From Enemella evansiae (GTDB lineage: Bacteria > Actinomycetota > Actinomycetes > Propionibacteriales > Propionibacteriaceae): DNA of 64,000 nt. The stretch is taken from positions 114,498-178,497 of the forward strand of contig NZ_NMVP01000038.1 of assembly GCF_002250705.1 (NCBI RefSeq), given 5' to 3'. The notes beneath the pieces were generated by a model. That model made no database searches, was not told the origin of the DNA, and saw nothing but the letters and a program-made list of their open reading frames with translations. This document shows, one piece after another, positions 23,755-32,244 of the stretch. Both the position numbers and the translations under genes were made by a program. Numbering within the stretch: position 1 is the stretch's first letter; every line of letters begins with the position of its first letter.

Positions 23755-23815
23755 TCATCTCGACACGGCCGCTATTGCTCCGCTTCGCTGCGCATGGCGG
23801 CCTACTCGATGACCG
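23755..23815 (+). repeat. Dispersed hairpin repeat, copy B (with partial duplicate)
   Basis: TCATCTCGACACG, stem GGCCGC, core ATTGCTCCGCTTCGCTGCG, stem GCGGCC, TACTCGATGACCG. A second right half (GGCATGGCGGCCTGCTCGAT) follows at 23827-23853. Confidence 0.8.
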
Positions 23816-23864
23816 TGGAGGCGCGGCGGCATGGCGGCCTGCTCGATGAGCGGCTCGCGCGGGT

Positions 23865-24527
23865 TCAGTTCGAGGTGAACACCTCGGGGTGCTTGGCCAG
23901 TTGCAGCCGGCTGCGCCGGATGTGGCCGGCCAGCACCCGCTCCGCCTCCTCGGCGTCGCGCTGTCGCATGGCGTTCACGATCAGGAAGTGGTCGTGGTGC
24001 ACGACCCGGTTGTTCTCCTCGTAGAAGAGCCGGGTCGCGCGCCGGCGATAGTGCTGGGTGCGGTTCCACAGCGAGACGACGGTCTCGTGCAGCACGATCG
24101 TCGGCACCGATTCCAGGCAGGACAGGTGGAACGCCCGGTCGAGTTCGAGGAAGGTCTCCACGTCGTCGGAGCGCTCCATGGTCTCGGCCAGCCGTTCCAG
24201 CTCGTCGATCTGGTCGTCGCCCAACGCGGGCACATTGAGCCGCAGCAGCAGCGGTTCGAGCCGCTCGCGCATCTGATACAGCTCCTGGTATTCCTCGGGG
24301 CTGAGGCTGGAGACCCAGGCGCCGGTGTTGGCGACCAGGGTGATCAGGCCCTCGCCCTCGAGCATCCGCAGCGCCTCGCGGACCGGCAGTCGGCTCGCGC
24401 CCGACGCCTCGGCGATCTCGTCGGGACGGAGCCGCTCGCCGGGGGCGTACCGCTCGGCCAGGATGTCGGCCCGCAGGGTCTCGGCGATCCGGGCTCCGGT
24501 TGCTCCGTGCTGCGCTGTCGTGGTCAC
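23865..24527 (-). CDS. GntR-family (FCD-type) transcriptional regulator
   Basis: 220 residues from GTG 24527, where GAGAGGG lies upstream; the longer open frame runs antisense into the VOC gene and was rejected. The winged helix is at residues 10-75 (ETLRADILAERYAPGERLRP, then RLPVREALRMLEGEGLI), followed by an all-helical FCD ligand domain with the metal-site residues D-x-x-F-H (LELDRAFHLSC) and later histidines (HHDHFLIV, GHIRRS). FCD regulators usually sense organic acids. It is the second gene after the VOC protein and probably controls the divergent E1/E2 operon. Confidence 0.9.
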   Translation of the reverse strand: MTTTAQHGATGARIAETLRADILAERYAPGERLRPDEIAEASGASRLPVREALRMLEGEGLITLVANTGAWVSSLSPEEYQELYQMRERLEPLLLRLNVPALGDDQIDELERLAETMERSDDVETFLELDRAFHLSCLESVPTIVLHETVVSLWNRTQHYRRRATRLFYEENNRVVHHDHFLIVNAMRQRDAEEAERVLAGHIRRSRLQLAKHPEVFTSN

Positions 24528-24540
24528 GCGTGGCCCTCTC

Positions 24541-25083
24541 TCATCGATGCGGATGTGCGGGGTGCCAGAGCACCCGTTCGGCCCCATTCTCGTATGCCTT
24601 GCCCTCGGGGAAGCTGACCAACTCGAACTGAAGTCCCCACGGAGCGCGGAAGTAGACCCAGCGCTGCCCCGTGGCCGACTGGGCGCTCGCCACCGGATCA
24701 CCCATCACCTCGACATCGTTGGCCCGCAGGAAATCCACCGCGCGGTCCAGATCATCGACATAGAAGGCCAGATGGAAGCCACCCGGATCACTGTTCCGCG
24801 GGAACCGTACCGGGTCGTCGTCGGCGGACTGGTAGACGAAGACCTCGAAGTTCGCGCCATTGCCGAGCCGATAGAAGCGGATGTCGCGGATCTCGGTGCG
24901 CGGGTGTACGCCCAGGTGGCGGGTCATCCAGTCGTCGTCGGCCCGCTTGCCGGCCAGGTCGTAGATGTGTTCGCAACCGAGGATGTCGACCAGGAACTCA
25001 TGGGCCGCCGCCATGTCCGGAACGTTGAATCCGATGTGGTCGGTACCACGCAGGCCGGGGATGCCCCGCGATCCTTCAGGCAT
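24541..25083 (-). CDS. VOC-superfamily protein (glyoxalase/dioxygenase fold)
   Basis: 180 residues. Two beta-alpha-beta-beta-beta modules are seen: the first begins GTDHIGFNVPDMAAAHEFLVD (His16 as metal ligand) and ends in NFEVFVY (Glu ligand); the second begins GGFHLAFYVDDLDRAVDFL (His) and ends in WGLQFELVSFP (Glu). All four metal ligands of an active VOC enzyme are present. The reaction is unknown. Extradiol dioxygenase, epimerase and lactoylglutathione lyase are all possible. GAGGAG precedes the ATG, and the GntR gene follows 13 bases after its stop. Confidence 0.85.
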   Translation of the reverse strand: MPEGSRGIPGLRGTDHIGFNVPDMAAAHEFLVDILGCEHIYDLAGKRADDDWMTRHLGVHPRTEIRDIRFYRLGNGANFEVFVYQSADDDPVRFPRNSDPGGFHLAFYVDDLDRAVDFLRANDVEVMGDPVASAQSATGQRWVYFRAPWGLQFELVSFPEGKAYENGAERVLWHPAHPHR

Positions 25084-25169
25084 GTGCGACTCCTCTGTCG
25101 ACGGGCGATGAATGTATCCAGTCTAACCAGATCAGCCCCGTTCTACGCTACCGATACGCCGATCTGCGG

Positions 25170-25198
25170 TTGCATTGGATCAAATCAGCATCTACGGT
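25170..25198 (+). promoter_or_regulatory. Promoter of the E1-E2-MFS-ALDH operon
   Basis: TTGCAT (25170-25175), a 17-base spacer, TACGGT (25193-25198). The spacer contains ATTGGATCAAAT, a partial palindrome that could bind the divergent GntR regulator. The leader (from about 25205) carries GGCCGCACC twice in tandem plus a third partial copy (25211-25237). Confidence 0.5.
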
Positions 25199-25257
25199 GG
25201 ATGTACGCACGGCCGCACCGGCCGCACCGGCCGCCCGACGACAGGGGAGTGGCAAGG

Positions 25258-27438
25258 ATGCCCAAGAAGGAGCGACTGCAGACCGGGGTCGACTGGTTCG
25301 AACTGTCGACCACCGACCAGGACTGGGAGGACGCTGACCCGGAACTGCTCGGCACGATGCTCAGCCAGCTGCATCTGATCCGAGCCTTCGAGGAGTCGGT
25401 GCTCGAGCTGGCCGGTGAGAGCCTGGTGCACGGGCCCGCGCACTCCAGCATTGGACAGGAGGGCGGCGCCGTCGGCTCGATCGTCGGGCTGCGGACCAGC
25501 GACGGGATCAACGGCTCCCACCGCGGACACCATCAGTTCCTCGCCAAGGCGCTCAACCACATCACCGGCGGGGTGATCGAACCGGCGAAGGCCGATGCGC
25601 CCGACATCCAGGCGGTCCTGCAGCAGACCCTCGCCGAGATCCTCGGTCTCGCCCAGGGCTTCGGCAACGGGCGTGGCGGATCCCCGCACCTGCAGTGGAT
25701 GGCCGCCGGCGCACTCGGCACCAACGCGATCGTCGGTGGCGGCGCCCCGATGGCGACCGGCAACGCCTGGGCTCAGAAGCACAGCGGCACCACCGACCTC
25801 ACGATCAACTATCTCGGTGACGGTGCCTCCCAGATCGGCTCCGTGCTCGAGGCGATGAACCTCGCCGCGGCCTGGCAGCTGCCGACCTGCTTCTTCATCG
25901 AGAACAACCTCTACGCGGTCTCGACCCGGGCCGATGAGGCCACCGCCGATCCGCGATTCTCCGTGCGTGGACAGGGACTCGGGATCCCCTCCTGGCGCGT
26001 CGACGGGATGGATCCGCTGGCGGTGCATCTGGCCACCCTGGAAGCGGCCGAGCGGATGCGCAGCGGTGACGGCCCGACCATCATCGAGGCCGAGGTCTAC
26101 CGCTTCTTCCACCAGAACGGCCCCTACCCGGGCAGCGCCTTCGGTTACCGCACCAAGGAGGAGGAAGCCGAGTGGAAGGCCCGGGATCCGCTGGATCTCG
26201 TCGCCACCAGGATGATCGAACGGGACCTGATCACCACCGAGGAGGTCACCGAGCTGCGCGAACGCGCGCAGGCCGCGATGACCAGGGCGATCGCCGAACT
26301 CGTCGAGGACGACCCGGACAACCCCGGCAAGCGCCGGATCCGCCCCGAACTGTGGCCCGAACCCAGCTTCGTCGACGTCGGTATCCGCGGTGACGCCAGC
26401 GAGCTCGACGGCCTGCCGGAGCTGGAGTCCGCCGCCCCCGGAACACGCTCGGTCAAATTCGTCGACGCGGTCGCGCAGGTGATGGATCGGCGGATGGAGG
26501 TCGATCCCCGGATCGTGGTCCTCGGCGAGGACGTGCACAAACTCAATGGCGGCACCAATGGCGCCACCAAAGGCCTGGTCAAGAAGTACGGCACCGACCG
26601 GATCCTGGGTACGCCGATCAGCGAGAACGGCTTCATGGGACTCGCCGGCGGCCTGGCGATGGACGGCCGCTACCGGCCGGTGGTCGAGTTCATGTATCCC
26701 GACTTCCTCTGGGTCGCCGCCGACCAGGTTTTCAACCAGGTCGGCAAAGCCCGGCACATGTTCGGTGGGGAGAACCCGATGCCGCTGGTGTTGCGTACCA
26801 AGGTCGCGATGGGCACCGGCTACGGGTCCCAGCACTCGATGGACCCGGCCGGCATCTTCGCCGCCAATCCGGGCTGGCGGATCGTCGCCCCCTCGACCGC
26901 CACCGACTACGTCGGCCTGATGAACGCCGCGCTCGCGCTGCAGGATCCGGTGCTGGTGATCGAACATGTCGATCTCTACGGGCTCAAGGAAGAATTGCCC
27001 GAGGGGGACCTCGACTGGGTGATCCCACCGGGATCGGCCTCGGTCGTCCGCGAGGGGGACGACGTCACGGTGCTCAGCTACCTGTCCATGACCAGGCGGG
27101 CCGCCGAGGCGATCGACCAGACCGGCGTGGACGCCGAACTGATCGACCTGCGCTGGCTCGACGCCGCCTCGATCGACTGGGACACCATCGGTGCGAGCAT
27201 CAAGAAGACCAACGCCGTGCTGATCGTCGAACAGGGCAACCGGGGGAGCTCCTACGGCGGCTGGCTGGCCGATGAGATCCAGCGCCGCTACTTCGACTGG
27301 CTGGACCAGCCCGTTGCCCGGGTGACCGGCGGGGAGGCCTCACCGAGCATCTCCCTGATCCTTGAGAAGGCCGGCATCGCCGGCACCGATGACATCGTCG
27401 AAGCGCTGGAAACGGTGCGCGCAGGATTCGGAGGCTGA
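25258..27438 (+). CDS. Fused alpha-beta E1 subunit of a 2-oxoacid/acetoin-type dehydrogenase
   Basis: 726 residues from ATG 25258 (AGGGGAG eight bases upstream). Residues 1-370 are a complete E1-alpha with the TPP motif GDGAS...ENN (about 185-222). Residues about 390-726 are a complete E1-beta (SVKFVDAVAQVMDRRMEVDP, GTPISENGFMGLAGGLA, and a C-terminal transketolase-type domain with VVREGDDVTVLSYLSM). In most bacteria these are two genes; here one chain links them without a stop. It decarboxylates a 2-oxoacid or acetoin-like substrate and passes the acyl group to the E2 encoded next. The substrate is not readable from the sequence. Confidence 0.93.
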   Translation: MPKKERLQTGVDWFELSTTDQDWEDADPELLGTMLSQLHLIRAFEESVLELAGESLVHGPAHSSIGQEGGAVGSIVGLRTSDGINGSHRGHHQFLAKALNHITGGVIEPAKADAPDIQAVLQQTLAEILGLAQGFGNGRGGSPHLQWMAAGALGTNAIVGGGAPMATGNAWAQKHSGTTDLTINYLGDGASQIGSVLEAMNLAAAWQLPTCFFIENNLYAVSTRADEATADPRFSVRGQGLGIPSWRVDGMDPLAVHLATLEAAERMRSGDGPTIIEAEVYRFFHQNGPYPGSAFGYRTKEEEAEWKARDPLDLVATRMIERDLITTEEVTELRERAQAAMTRAIAELVEDDPDNPGKRRIRPELWPEPSFVDVGIRGDASELDGLPELESAAPGTRSVKFVDAVAQVMDRRMEVDPRIVVLGEDVHKLNGGTNGATKGLVKKYGTDRILGTPISENGFMGLAGGLAMDGRYRPVVEFMYPDFLWVAADQVFNQVGKARHMFGGENPMPLVLRTKVAMGTGYGSQHSMDPAGIFAANPGWRIVAPSTATDYVGLMNAALALQDPVLVIEHVDLYGLKEELPEGDLDWVIPPGSASVVREGDDVTVLSYLSMTRRAAEAIDQTGVDAELIDLRWLDAASIDWDTIGASIKKTNAVLIVEQGNRGSSYGGWLADEIQRRYFDWLDQPVARVTGGEASPSISLILEKAGIAGTDDIVEALETVRAGFGG

Positions 27439-27439
27439 G

Positions 27440-28861
27440 ATGGCCCAGATCATTCGCATGCCAGAGGTCCTGGCCGGTGCCACCGAGGCGGTGATCCAGA
27501 GCTGGCTGGTGACACCGGGGACCACGATCGCCGAGGCGCAACCGCTGGCCGACATCGAGACCGACAAGGCCAACGTCGAGTTCCAGTCGGAGTCCGCGGG
27601 GGTGATCGGCCGCCTGCTCGCCGGTGAGGGCGATACCGTCGCGGTCGGCGCCCCCATTCTGGTGCTGCTCGCCCAGGGCGAGGACGAGTCCGCGGTCGAT
27701 GGCCTGCTCGGTGCTGAGGAATCCGACGGGGCCGATGCCCGGCACGAACCGGAACCGAAGGACGTCACCGAGCAGCAGAACGAGCAGCTCGAGGCCCCCT
27801 CGGGCTCCGACACCGATGAGTTGCCGGACACTGCCGGGGCACCGGCGCCGCGCACCTCGACGGGGGCGGCCGAACCGGCCGCCGACACGGCCGGCACCGC
27901 GGTGGGCGACGCGGCCGGTGACTCGGATTCCGCACCGACACAGCAGGATCAGCCCGCCCGGGACCGGCTCTTCGCCAGCCCGCTCGTCCGCCGGCTCGCC
28001 AAGGAGCAGGACATCGACCTGCGCGCGGTGCCCGGCACCGGGCCGAATCAACGGGTCACCCGACGGGACCTGGAGAAGCACCTGTCGACCCCGCCCGAGA
28101 CCGACACGGACGAGGCGCCGGCCCGGCAGACCCCGGCTCCGGCGGCGCCACCGGCAGCAGCGGCCAGCCCGCTCGGTGCCGGTCACGAGGACGTGCCGCT
28201 GGATCGGATGCGGCGCACCATCGCCCGGCGACTCACCGAGAGCAAGTCGACCGTCCCGCACTTCTACATGGTTGCCGAATGCCGCGTCGATGCTCTGCTC
28301 GCACTGCGTACCCAGCTCAACGAGGCGGCACCGCGCAAGCTGTCGGTGAACGACTTCGTCATCAAGGCGGTCGCGGGGGCGCTGACGGAGATCCCGGCGG
28401 CCAACGCCATCTGGAACGGCGACAGCATCCGGCGGTTCGACGCGGCCGACATCTCCGTCGCGGTGGCCACCGACGGGGGGTTGCTCACACCGGTGGCCCG
28501 CGATGTCGCCCGCACCCCGCTCTCGGAACTGAGCGCGACCGTGGCCGATCTGGCCGAGCGGGCGCGGTCGGGGAAGCTCAAGCAGCACGAGCTCGAGGGC
28601 GGCAGCTTCGCCGTCTCCAACCTGGGGATGTACGGGATCACCGAGTTCAGCGCGATCCTCAACCCGCCCCAGTCCGGAATCCTCGGCGTGGGCGCGGCCC
28701 GCAGGATGCCGGTGGTCAACGATCAGGGTGAGCTGGAAGCCGCGACCGTGATGACGGTCACCCTCTCGGCCGACCATCGCGTCCTCGACGGCGCGGTCGC
28801 AGCCGAGTGGTTGCGTGCCTTCCAGCGGCGGATCGAGAACCCGCTGACCATCCTCATCTGA
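27440..28861 (+). CDS. Dihydrolipoamide acyltransferase E2
   Basis: 473 residues. One lipoyl domain (1-80) has its lysine at DIETDKANVEF (Lys43). A long acidic/Pro/Ala linker (about 85-170) is followed by a peripheral subunit-binding domain (FASPLVRRLAKEQDIDL, then GTGPNQRVTRRDL) and the catalytic acyltransferase domain ending with the active-site DHRVLDGA (His446). It accepts the acyl group from E1 and transfers it to CoA. GGAGG lies five bases before the ATG, one base after the E1 stop. No E3 lipoamide dehydrogenase gene is in the window, so a shared E3 must be used. Confidence 0.94.
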   Translation: MAQIIRMPEVLAGATEAVIQSWLVTPGTTIAEAQPLADIETDKANVEFQSESAGVIGRLLAGEGDTVAVGAPILVLLAQGEDESAVDGLLGAEESDGADARHEPEPKDVTEQQNEQLEAPSGSDTDELPDTAGAPAPRTSTGAAEPAADTAGTAVGDAAGDSDSAPTQQDQPARDRLFASPLVRRLAKEQDIDLRAVPGTGPNQRVTRRDLEKHLSTPPETDTDEAPARQTPAPAAPPAAAASPLGAGHEDVPLDRMRRTIARRLTESKSTVPHFYMVAECRVDALLALRTQLNEAAPRKLSVNDFVIKAVAGALTEIPAANAIWNGDSIRRFDAADISVAVATDGGLLTPVARDVARTPLSELSATVADLAERARSGKLKQHELEGGSFAVSNLGMYGITEFSAILNPPQSGILGVGAARRMPVVNDQGELEAATVMTVTLSADHRVLDGAVAAEWLRAFQRRIENPLTILI

Positions 28862-28902
28862 CCCTCAGCACGCCCGAGTTTCAACGACGAAACGGAAAAT
28901 GG

Positions 28903-30249
28903 ATGACCACCGACAACATGCCAGTCAGCCCGGCCGGTGCCCCGGAGAGGCAACGGATCACCCCGGGCGCCCGCCGCGCGATCTTCGCCTCGACGCTCGG
29001 CACCGTGATCGAGTGGTACGACTACGCCCTCTACGGGGTCGCCGCCGGCCTGGTGATCAGCCCGCTGTTCTTCCCCGGGCAGGTCGCCGGCCGCGGACTG
29101 CTGCTGGCGCTGGCCACCTTCGCGGTGGGCTTCCTGATCCGCCCACTCGGTGGACTGATGATCGCCCACATCGGCGATCGCTACGGCCGCCGCCCGGCGA
29201 TGCTGCTCACCATCCTGCTGATGGGTGTCGCCACGGTCGGCATGGGCCTGCTGCCGACGGCCGCCACGATCGGGGTCTGGGCGCCGATCCTGCTGGTCGT
29301 GCTGCGGGCGCTGCAGGGCTTCGGCGCCGGGGCCGAACTCTCCGGTGCTCTCACGGTCGCCGCCGAATACACCCCCGAACATCGACGCGGCTTCTTCACC
29401 AGCATCATCAACATGTCCTCGGGCATCGGCAGCGCGCTGGCGATGCTCGCCTTCCTGGCGGTCTCGGCACTGCCGCAGGAGGTGCTGCTCGGTGGCGCCT
29501 GGCGGATCCCGTTCCTGCTGTCGGGCGTGCTCTTCCTGCTCGCGCTCTACATCCGCAAGCGGCTCGAGGAGACCCCGGAATACGTGGCTGCGCAGCGGAA
29601 GCACGAATCCGAGGTCGAACAGAGCGCCCCCGTGGCGGAGGTCTTCCGCGCCGACCCGAAGCGCGCGGTGCTGGCCATCCTGCTCTGGTCGGGCCACAAC
29701 GCCAACACCTATGTGGTGATCACCTTCGCCCTCGGTTACCTCACCACGACCGTCGGCATGGACCGGCCGACGGCCCTGGTGATCACCGTGACGGCGGCGC
29801 TGCTCGGTGGCGCGGCCACCCCGATCTGGGGACTGGTCGCCGACCGGATCGGTTACAAGCGGCAATACCTCGGCATCATGGTCTTCGGCGTGGTCGCCGT
29901 GGTCCCCTACTTCTGGATGCTGTCCACCGGAAACGTCGTGCTGGTGTCGATCGCGATGTTCATCGCCTCCTGCCTGATCTGGGGCGCCACCCAGGCCAGC
30001 GCCGGTGCGGTGACCACCAATCTGTTCCCGGTCGAGTACCGCTTCTCCGGTGTCGCCGTCGCCAAGGAGATCAACGCCGCCGCCGTCGCCGGCCCGACGC
30101 CACTGATCGCCGCGGCGCTGGTCGCGGCGGCCGGCGGGCGCCCCTACACCGCTGCCATCTTCATCGGTGCCTGCTTCGTCGTCACGATCGTCTCGCTGCT
30201 CGCGCTCGGCAAGCGGGTCGGCGATGTGCCCGCCGAGTCCCTCACCTGA
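28903..30249 (+). CDS. MFS transporter, metabolite:H+ symporter type
   Basis: 448 residues with about 12 membrane helices. The FASTLGTVIEWYDYALYGVA start, the loop GDRYGRRPAM and the GFGAGAELSGALTVAAEY stretch are typical of the MHS subfamily (shikimate, proline/betaine, dicarboxylate and KgtP-type proton symporters). Its position between E2 and an aldehyde dehydrogenase suggests it imports the substrate of this pathway. It starts 41 bases after the E2 stop. Confidence 0.9.
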   Translation: MTTDNMPVSPAGAPERQRITPGARRAIFASTLGTVIEWYDYALYGVAAGLVISPLFFPGQVAGRGLLLALATFAVGFLIRPLGGLMIAHIGDRYGRRPAMLLTILLMGVATVGMGLLPTAATIGVWAPILLVVLRALQGFGAGAELSGALTVAAEYTPEHRRGFFTSIINMSSGIGSALAMLAFLAVSALPQEVLLGGAWRIPFLLSGVLFLLALYIRKRLEETPEYVAAQRKHESEVEQSAPVAEVFRADPKRAVLAILLWSGHNANTYVVITFALGYLTTTVGMDRPTALVITVTAALLGGAATPIWGLVADRIGYKRQYLGIMVFGVVAVVPYFWMLSTGNVVLVSIAMFIASCLIWGATQASAGAVTTNLFPVEYRFSGVAVAKEINAAAVAGPTPLIAAALVAAAGGRPYTAAIFIGACFVVTIVSLLALGKRVGDVPAESLT

Positions 30250-30292
30250 CCCGCCCAACGAATCCCGAACCGAACCAGCCAAGGAGCCACCC

Positions 30293-31675
30293 ATGGCCAC
30301 CATCCGCAGTATTGACCCGACCACCGGCGCGGAGCTCGCCGCCTTCGAGGAGGACACCGACGAGGTCGTCGAGCAGAAGCTGTACGCCGCAGCGGCGGCG
30401 GTCGACGCTCTGGAGGCGGCCGGCTGGGACCTGCGGGCGGACTGGATGCGTGCCACCGCCGACCTGCTGGAGTCCGAGACCGAGCAGGTCGCGGCGATGA
30501 TCACCGCAGAGATGGGCAAGCCGCTGACCCAGGCGAAGGCCGAGGTCGCGAAGTCGGCGTACGCGATGCGCTTCTATGCCGACAAGGCGCGGGAATTCCT
30601 CACCGGGTCCGAGCTGGCCGACCCGTCGGTGGTCTCGGCCTCCGGTGCCCGGACCGAGTTCGATCCGCTCGGCGTGGTGCTGGCGGTGATGCCCTGGAAC
30701 TTCCCGATCTGGCAGGTGGTGCGCTTCGCGGCCCCGGCGCTGATGGCCGGGAATGTCGGGATTCTCAAGCATGCTTCGAATGTTCCGCAGTCGGCGCTCT
30801 ATCTGGGTGAGCTGTTCACCCGCGGCGGTTTCCCCGAGGGAGCGTTCTCGACCCTGCTGATCGGCTCCAAACGGGTCGAGGCGGTGATCCGGGATCCGCG
30901 GGTGGCCGCGGTGACGCTGACCGGATCCGAGGGGGCCGGACGATCGATCGCGGCCACCGCTGGCGACGTGTTGAAGAAGGCGGTGCTGGAACTCGGTGGT
31001 TCCGATCCCTTCATCGTGATGCCGTCGGCGAAACTGGACGATGCGGTGGAGATCGCGGTGAAGGCCCGGACCTCGAACAACGGTCAGGCCTGCATCAACG
31101 CGAAGCGCTTCATCGTGCACACCGATATCTATGACGAGTTCGCGGAGAAGTTCGCCGCCCGGATGGCGGCGCTGACCATCGGTGATCCGGTCGAGGCGGG
31201 CACCGAGATCGGCCCGCTGGCCACCGAGAGCGGCCGCCGCGACATCGAGGAACTCGTCGATGACGCCCGCGACAAGGGTGCGGACATCCTCACCGGCGGT
31301 GGCCGCCCCGCGGACACCGAGGGCTGGTTCTATCAACCGACCGTGATCGCCGGAATCACCGATCAGATGCGATTGTTCGCCGAGGAGGCCTTCGGGCCGG
31401 TGGCCTCGCTCTACCGGGTGGACTCACTGGAGGCGGCTCTGGAGATCGCCAACGACAGCGACTTCGGGCTCGGGTCGGCGTTCTGGAGCACCGACCAGGC
31501 CGAGATCGATCAGGCGGTCCGCCGGATCGAGGCGGGCGCAGTCTTCGTGAACGGGATGACCATCTCCTATCCGGAGCTGCCCTTCGGCGGCATCAAGCAC
31601 TCCGGCTACGGCCGCGAACTGTCGGCGGAGGGCATCCGCGAGTTCTGCAATCTGAAGACCGTCTGGGTGGCCTGA
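30293..31675 (+). CDS. NAD(P)-dependent aldehyde dehydrogenase, succinate-semialdehyde DH-like
   Basis: 460 residues, like short GabD/YneI-type succinate-semialdehyde dehydrogenases. Visible features are the cofactor region VMPWNFPIWQ, the general base in LELGGSDPF (Glu233), the catalytic Cys267 in NNGQACINAKRF, and the closing LPFGGIKHSGYGRELSAEGI. It oxidises an aldehyde to an acid in the cytoplasm; the exact aldehyde is inferred only from family resemblance. AAGGAG lies seven bases before the ATG. It is the last gene of the E1-E2-MHS operon, followed by a hairpin. Confidence 0.92.
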   Translation: MATIRSIDPTTGAELAAFEEDTDEVVEQKLYAAAAAVDALEAAGWDLRADWMRATADLLESETEQVAAMITAEMGKPLTQAKAEVAKSAYAMRFYADKAREFLTGSELADPSVVSASGARTEFDPLGVVLAVMPWNFPIWQVVRFAAPALMAGNVGILKHASNVPQSALYLGELFTRGGFPEGAFSTLLIGSKRVEAVIRDPRVAAVTLTGSEGAGRSIAATAGDVLKKAVLELGGSDPFIVMPSAKLDDAVEIAVKARTSNNGQACINAKRFIVHTDIYDEFAEKFAARMAALTIGDPVEAGTEIGPLATESGRRDIEELVDDARDKGADILTGGGRPADTEGWFYQPTVIAGITDQMRLFAEEAFGPVASLYRVDSLEAALEIANDSDFGLGSAFWSTDQAEIDQAVRRIEAGAVFVNGMTISYPELPFGGIKHSGYGRELSAEGIREFCNLKTVWVA

Positions 31676-31717
31676 AACCCACCGGCACGAAACCCAACCA
31701 GCACGACGAATCCGGCC

Positions 31718-31743
31718 GACCGCCCGATCGGGTGCGGGCGGTC
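31718..31743 (+). terminator. Hairpin ending the catabolic operon
   Basis: A perfect 9-bp stem GACCGCCCG/CGGGCGGTC with an 8-base loop lies between the ALDH stop and the convergent universal-stress gene, overlapping the latter's stop codon. There is no T-tract, so termination efficiency is uncertain. Confidence 0.5.
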
Positions 31744-32140
31744 AGCGGTTGTCGGGCTTGACGAACAGCAACGGCATCGGGGCGTCCAACAGGATGCGCT
31801 GCACGGTGCTGCCCATCAGCAGTTTGCCGACGGCGCTGCGATGTCGGCCGCCGATCACCAGCAGTTCCGCACCGGCCTGCACCGCCTGATCGATCAGCGC
31901 GCCCGCCGGGTCCATGCCCTGAGCACCCACCACCACCTGGACCTGGTCCGAATCACCCCCGGCAGCGTCGACCGCGGCTCGGGTCTCGCGTTCGGCATGG
32001 TCCCGCGCGTCGACGCTGAGGTCCTCCACGACGTGCAGGACGACGAGTCCTCGTCCGTCCCGCTTCGCCTCGGCGATTCCGGACCGGAGCGCGGCGCGCC
32101 CCGCGTCACTGCTGTTGTAGGCCACCGCAACCACACTCAT
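31742..32140 (-). CDS. Universal stress protein (UspA family)
   Basis: 132 residues, a single Usp domain. The start VVAVAYNSSDAGRAAL and the ATP-binding loop GGRHRSAVGKLLMGSTVQ (G-x2-G-x9-G-S pattern) place it in the nucleotide-binding class. Its physiological role is not predictable. TATGAT lies eight bases before the ATG on the minus strand. It lies between the catabolic operon and the TctCBA importer, on the opposite strand. Confidence 0.9.
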   Translation of the reverse strand: MSVVAVAYNSSDAGRAALRSGIAEAKRDGRGLVVLHVVEDLSVDARDHAERETRAAVDAAGGDSDQVQVVVGAQGMDPAGALIDQAVQAGAELLVIGGRHRSAVGKLLMGSTVQRILLDAPMPLLFVKPDNR

Positions 32141-32244
32141 GGCCGTGAATCATAACCGTGCGCACCACGCCGGCTTGGGCAGGGATGACCTGCCGTGGCA
32201 CAATTCACCAACCGTGAAACCGTGAATCCGACACAGGAGTCGAG

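Larger units (their letters stand above)
23445..23864. other. 420-base intergenic region without a supported gene
   Basis: It contains a 63-nt near-perfect hairpin, a copy of the short TTTCGACTCGCTGG repeat, one full and one partial copy of the dispersed hairpin repeat, and otherwise no reading frame with good codon use on either strand. It lies between convergent genes. Confidence 0.7.

Noticed and set aside
24325..25257. Upstream extension of the E1 frame to 1037 residues
   Set aside because: It runs antisense through the VOC gene. The start at 25258 has a ribosome site and begins the E1 fold.
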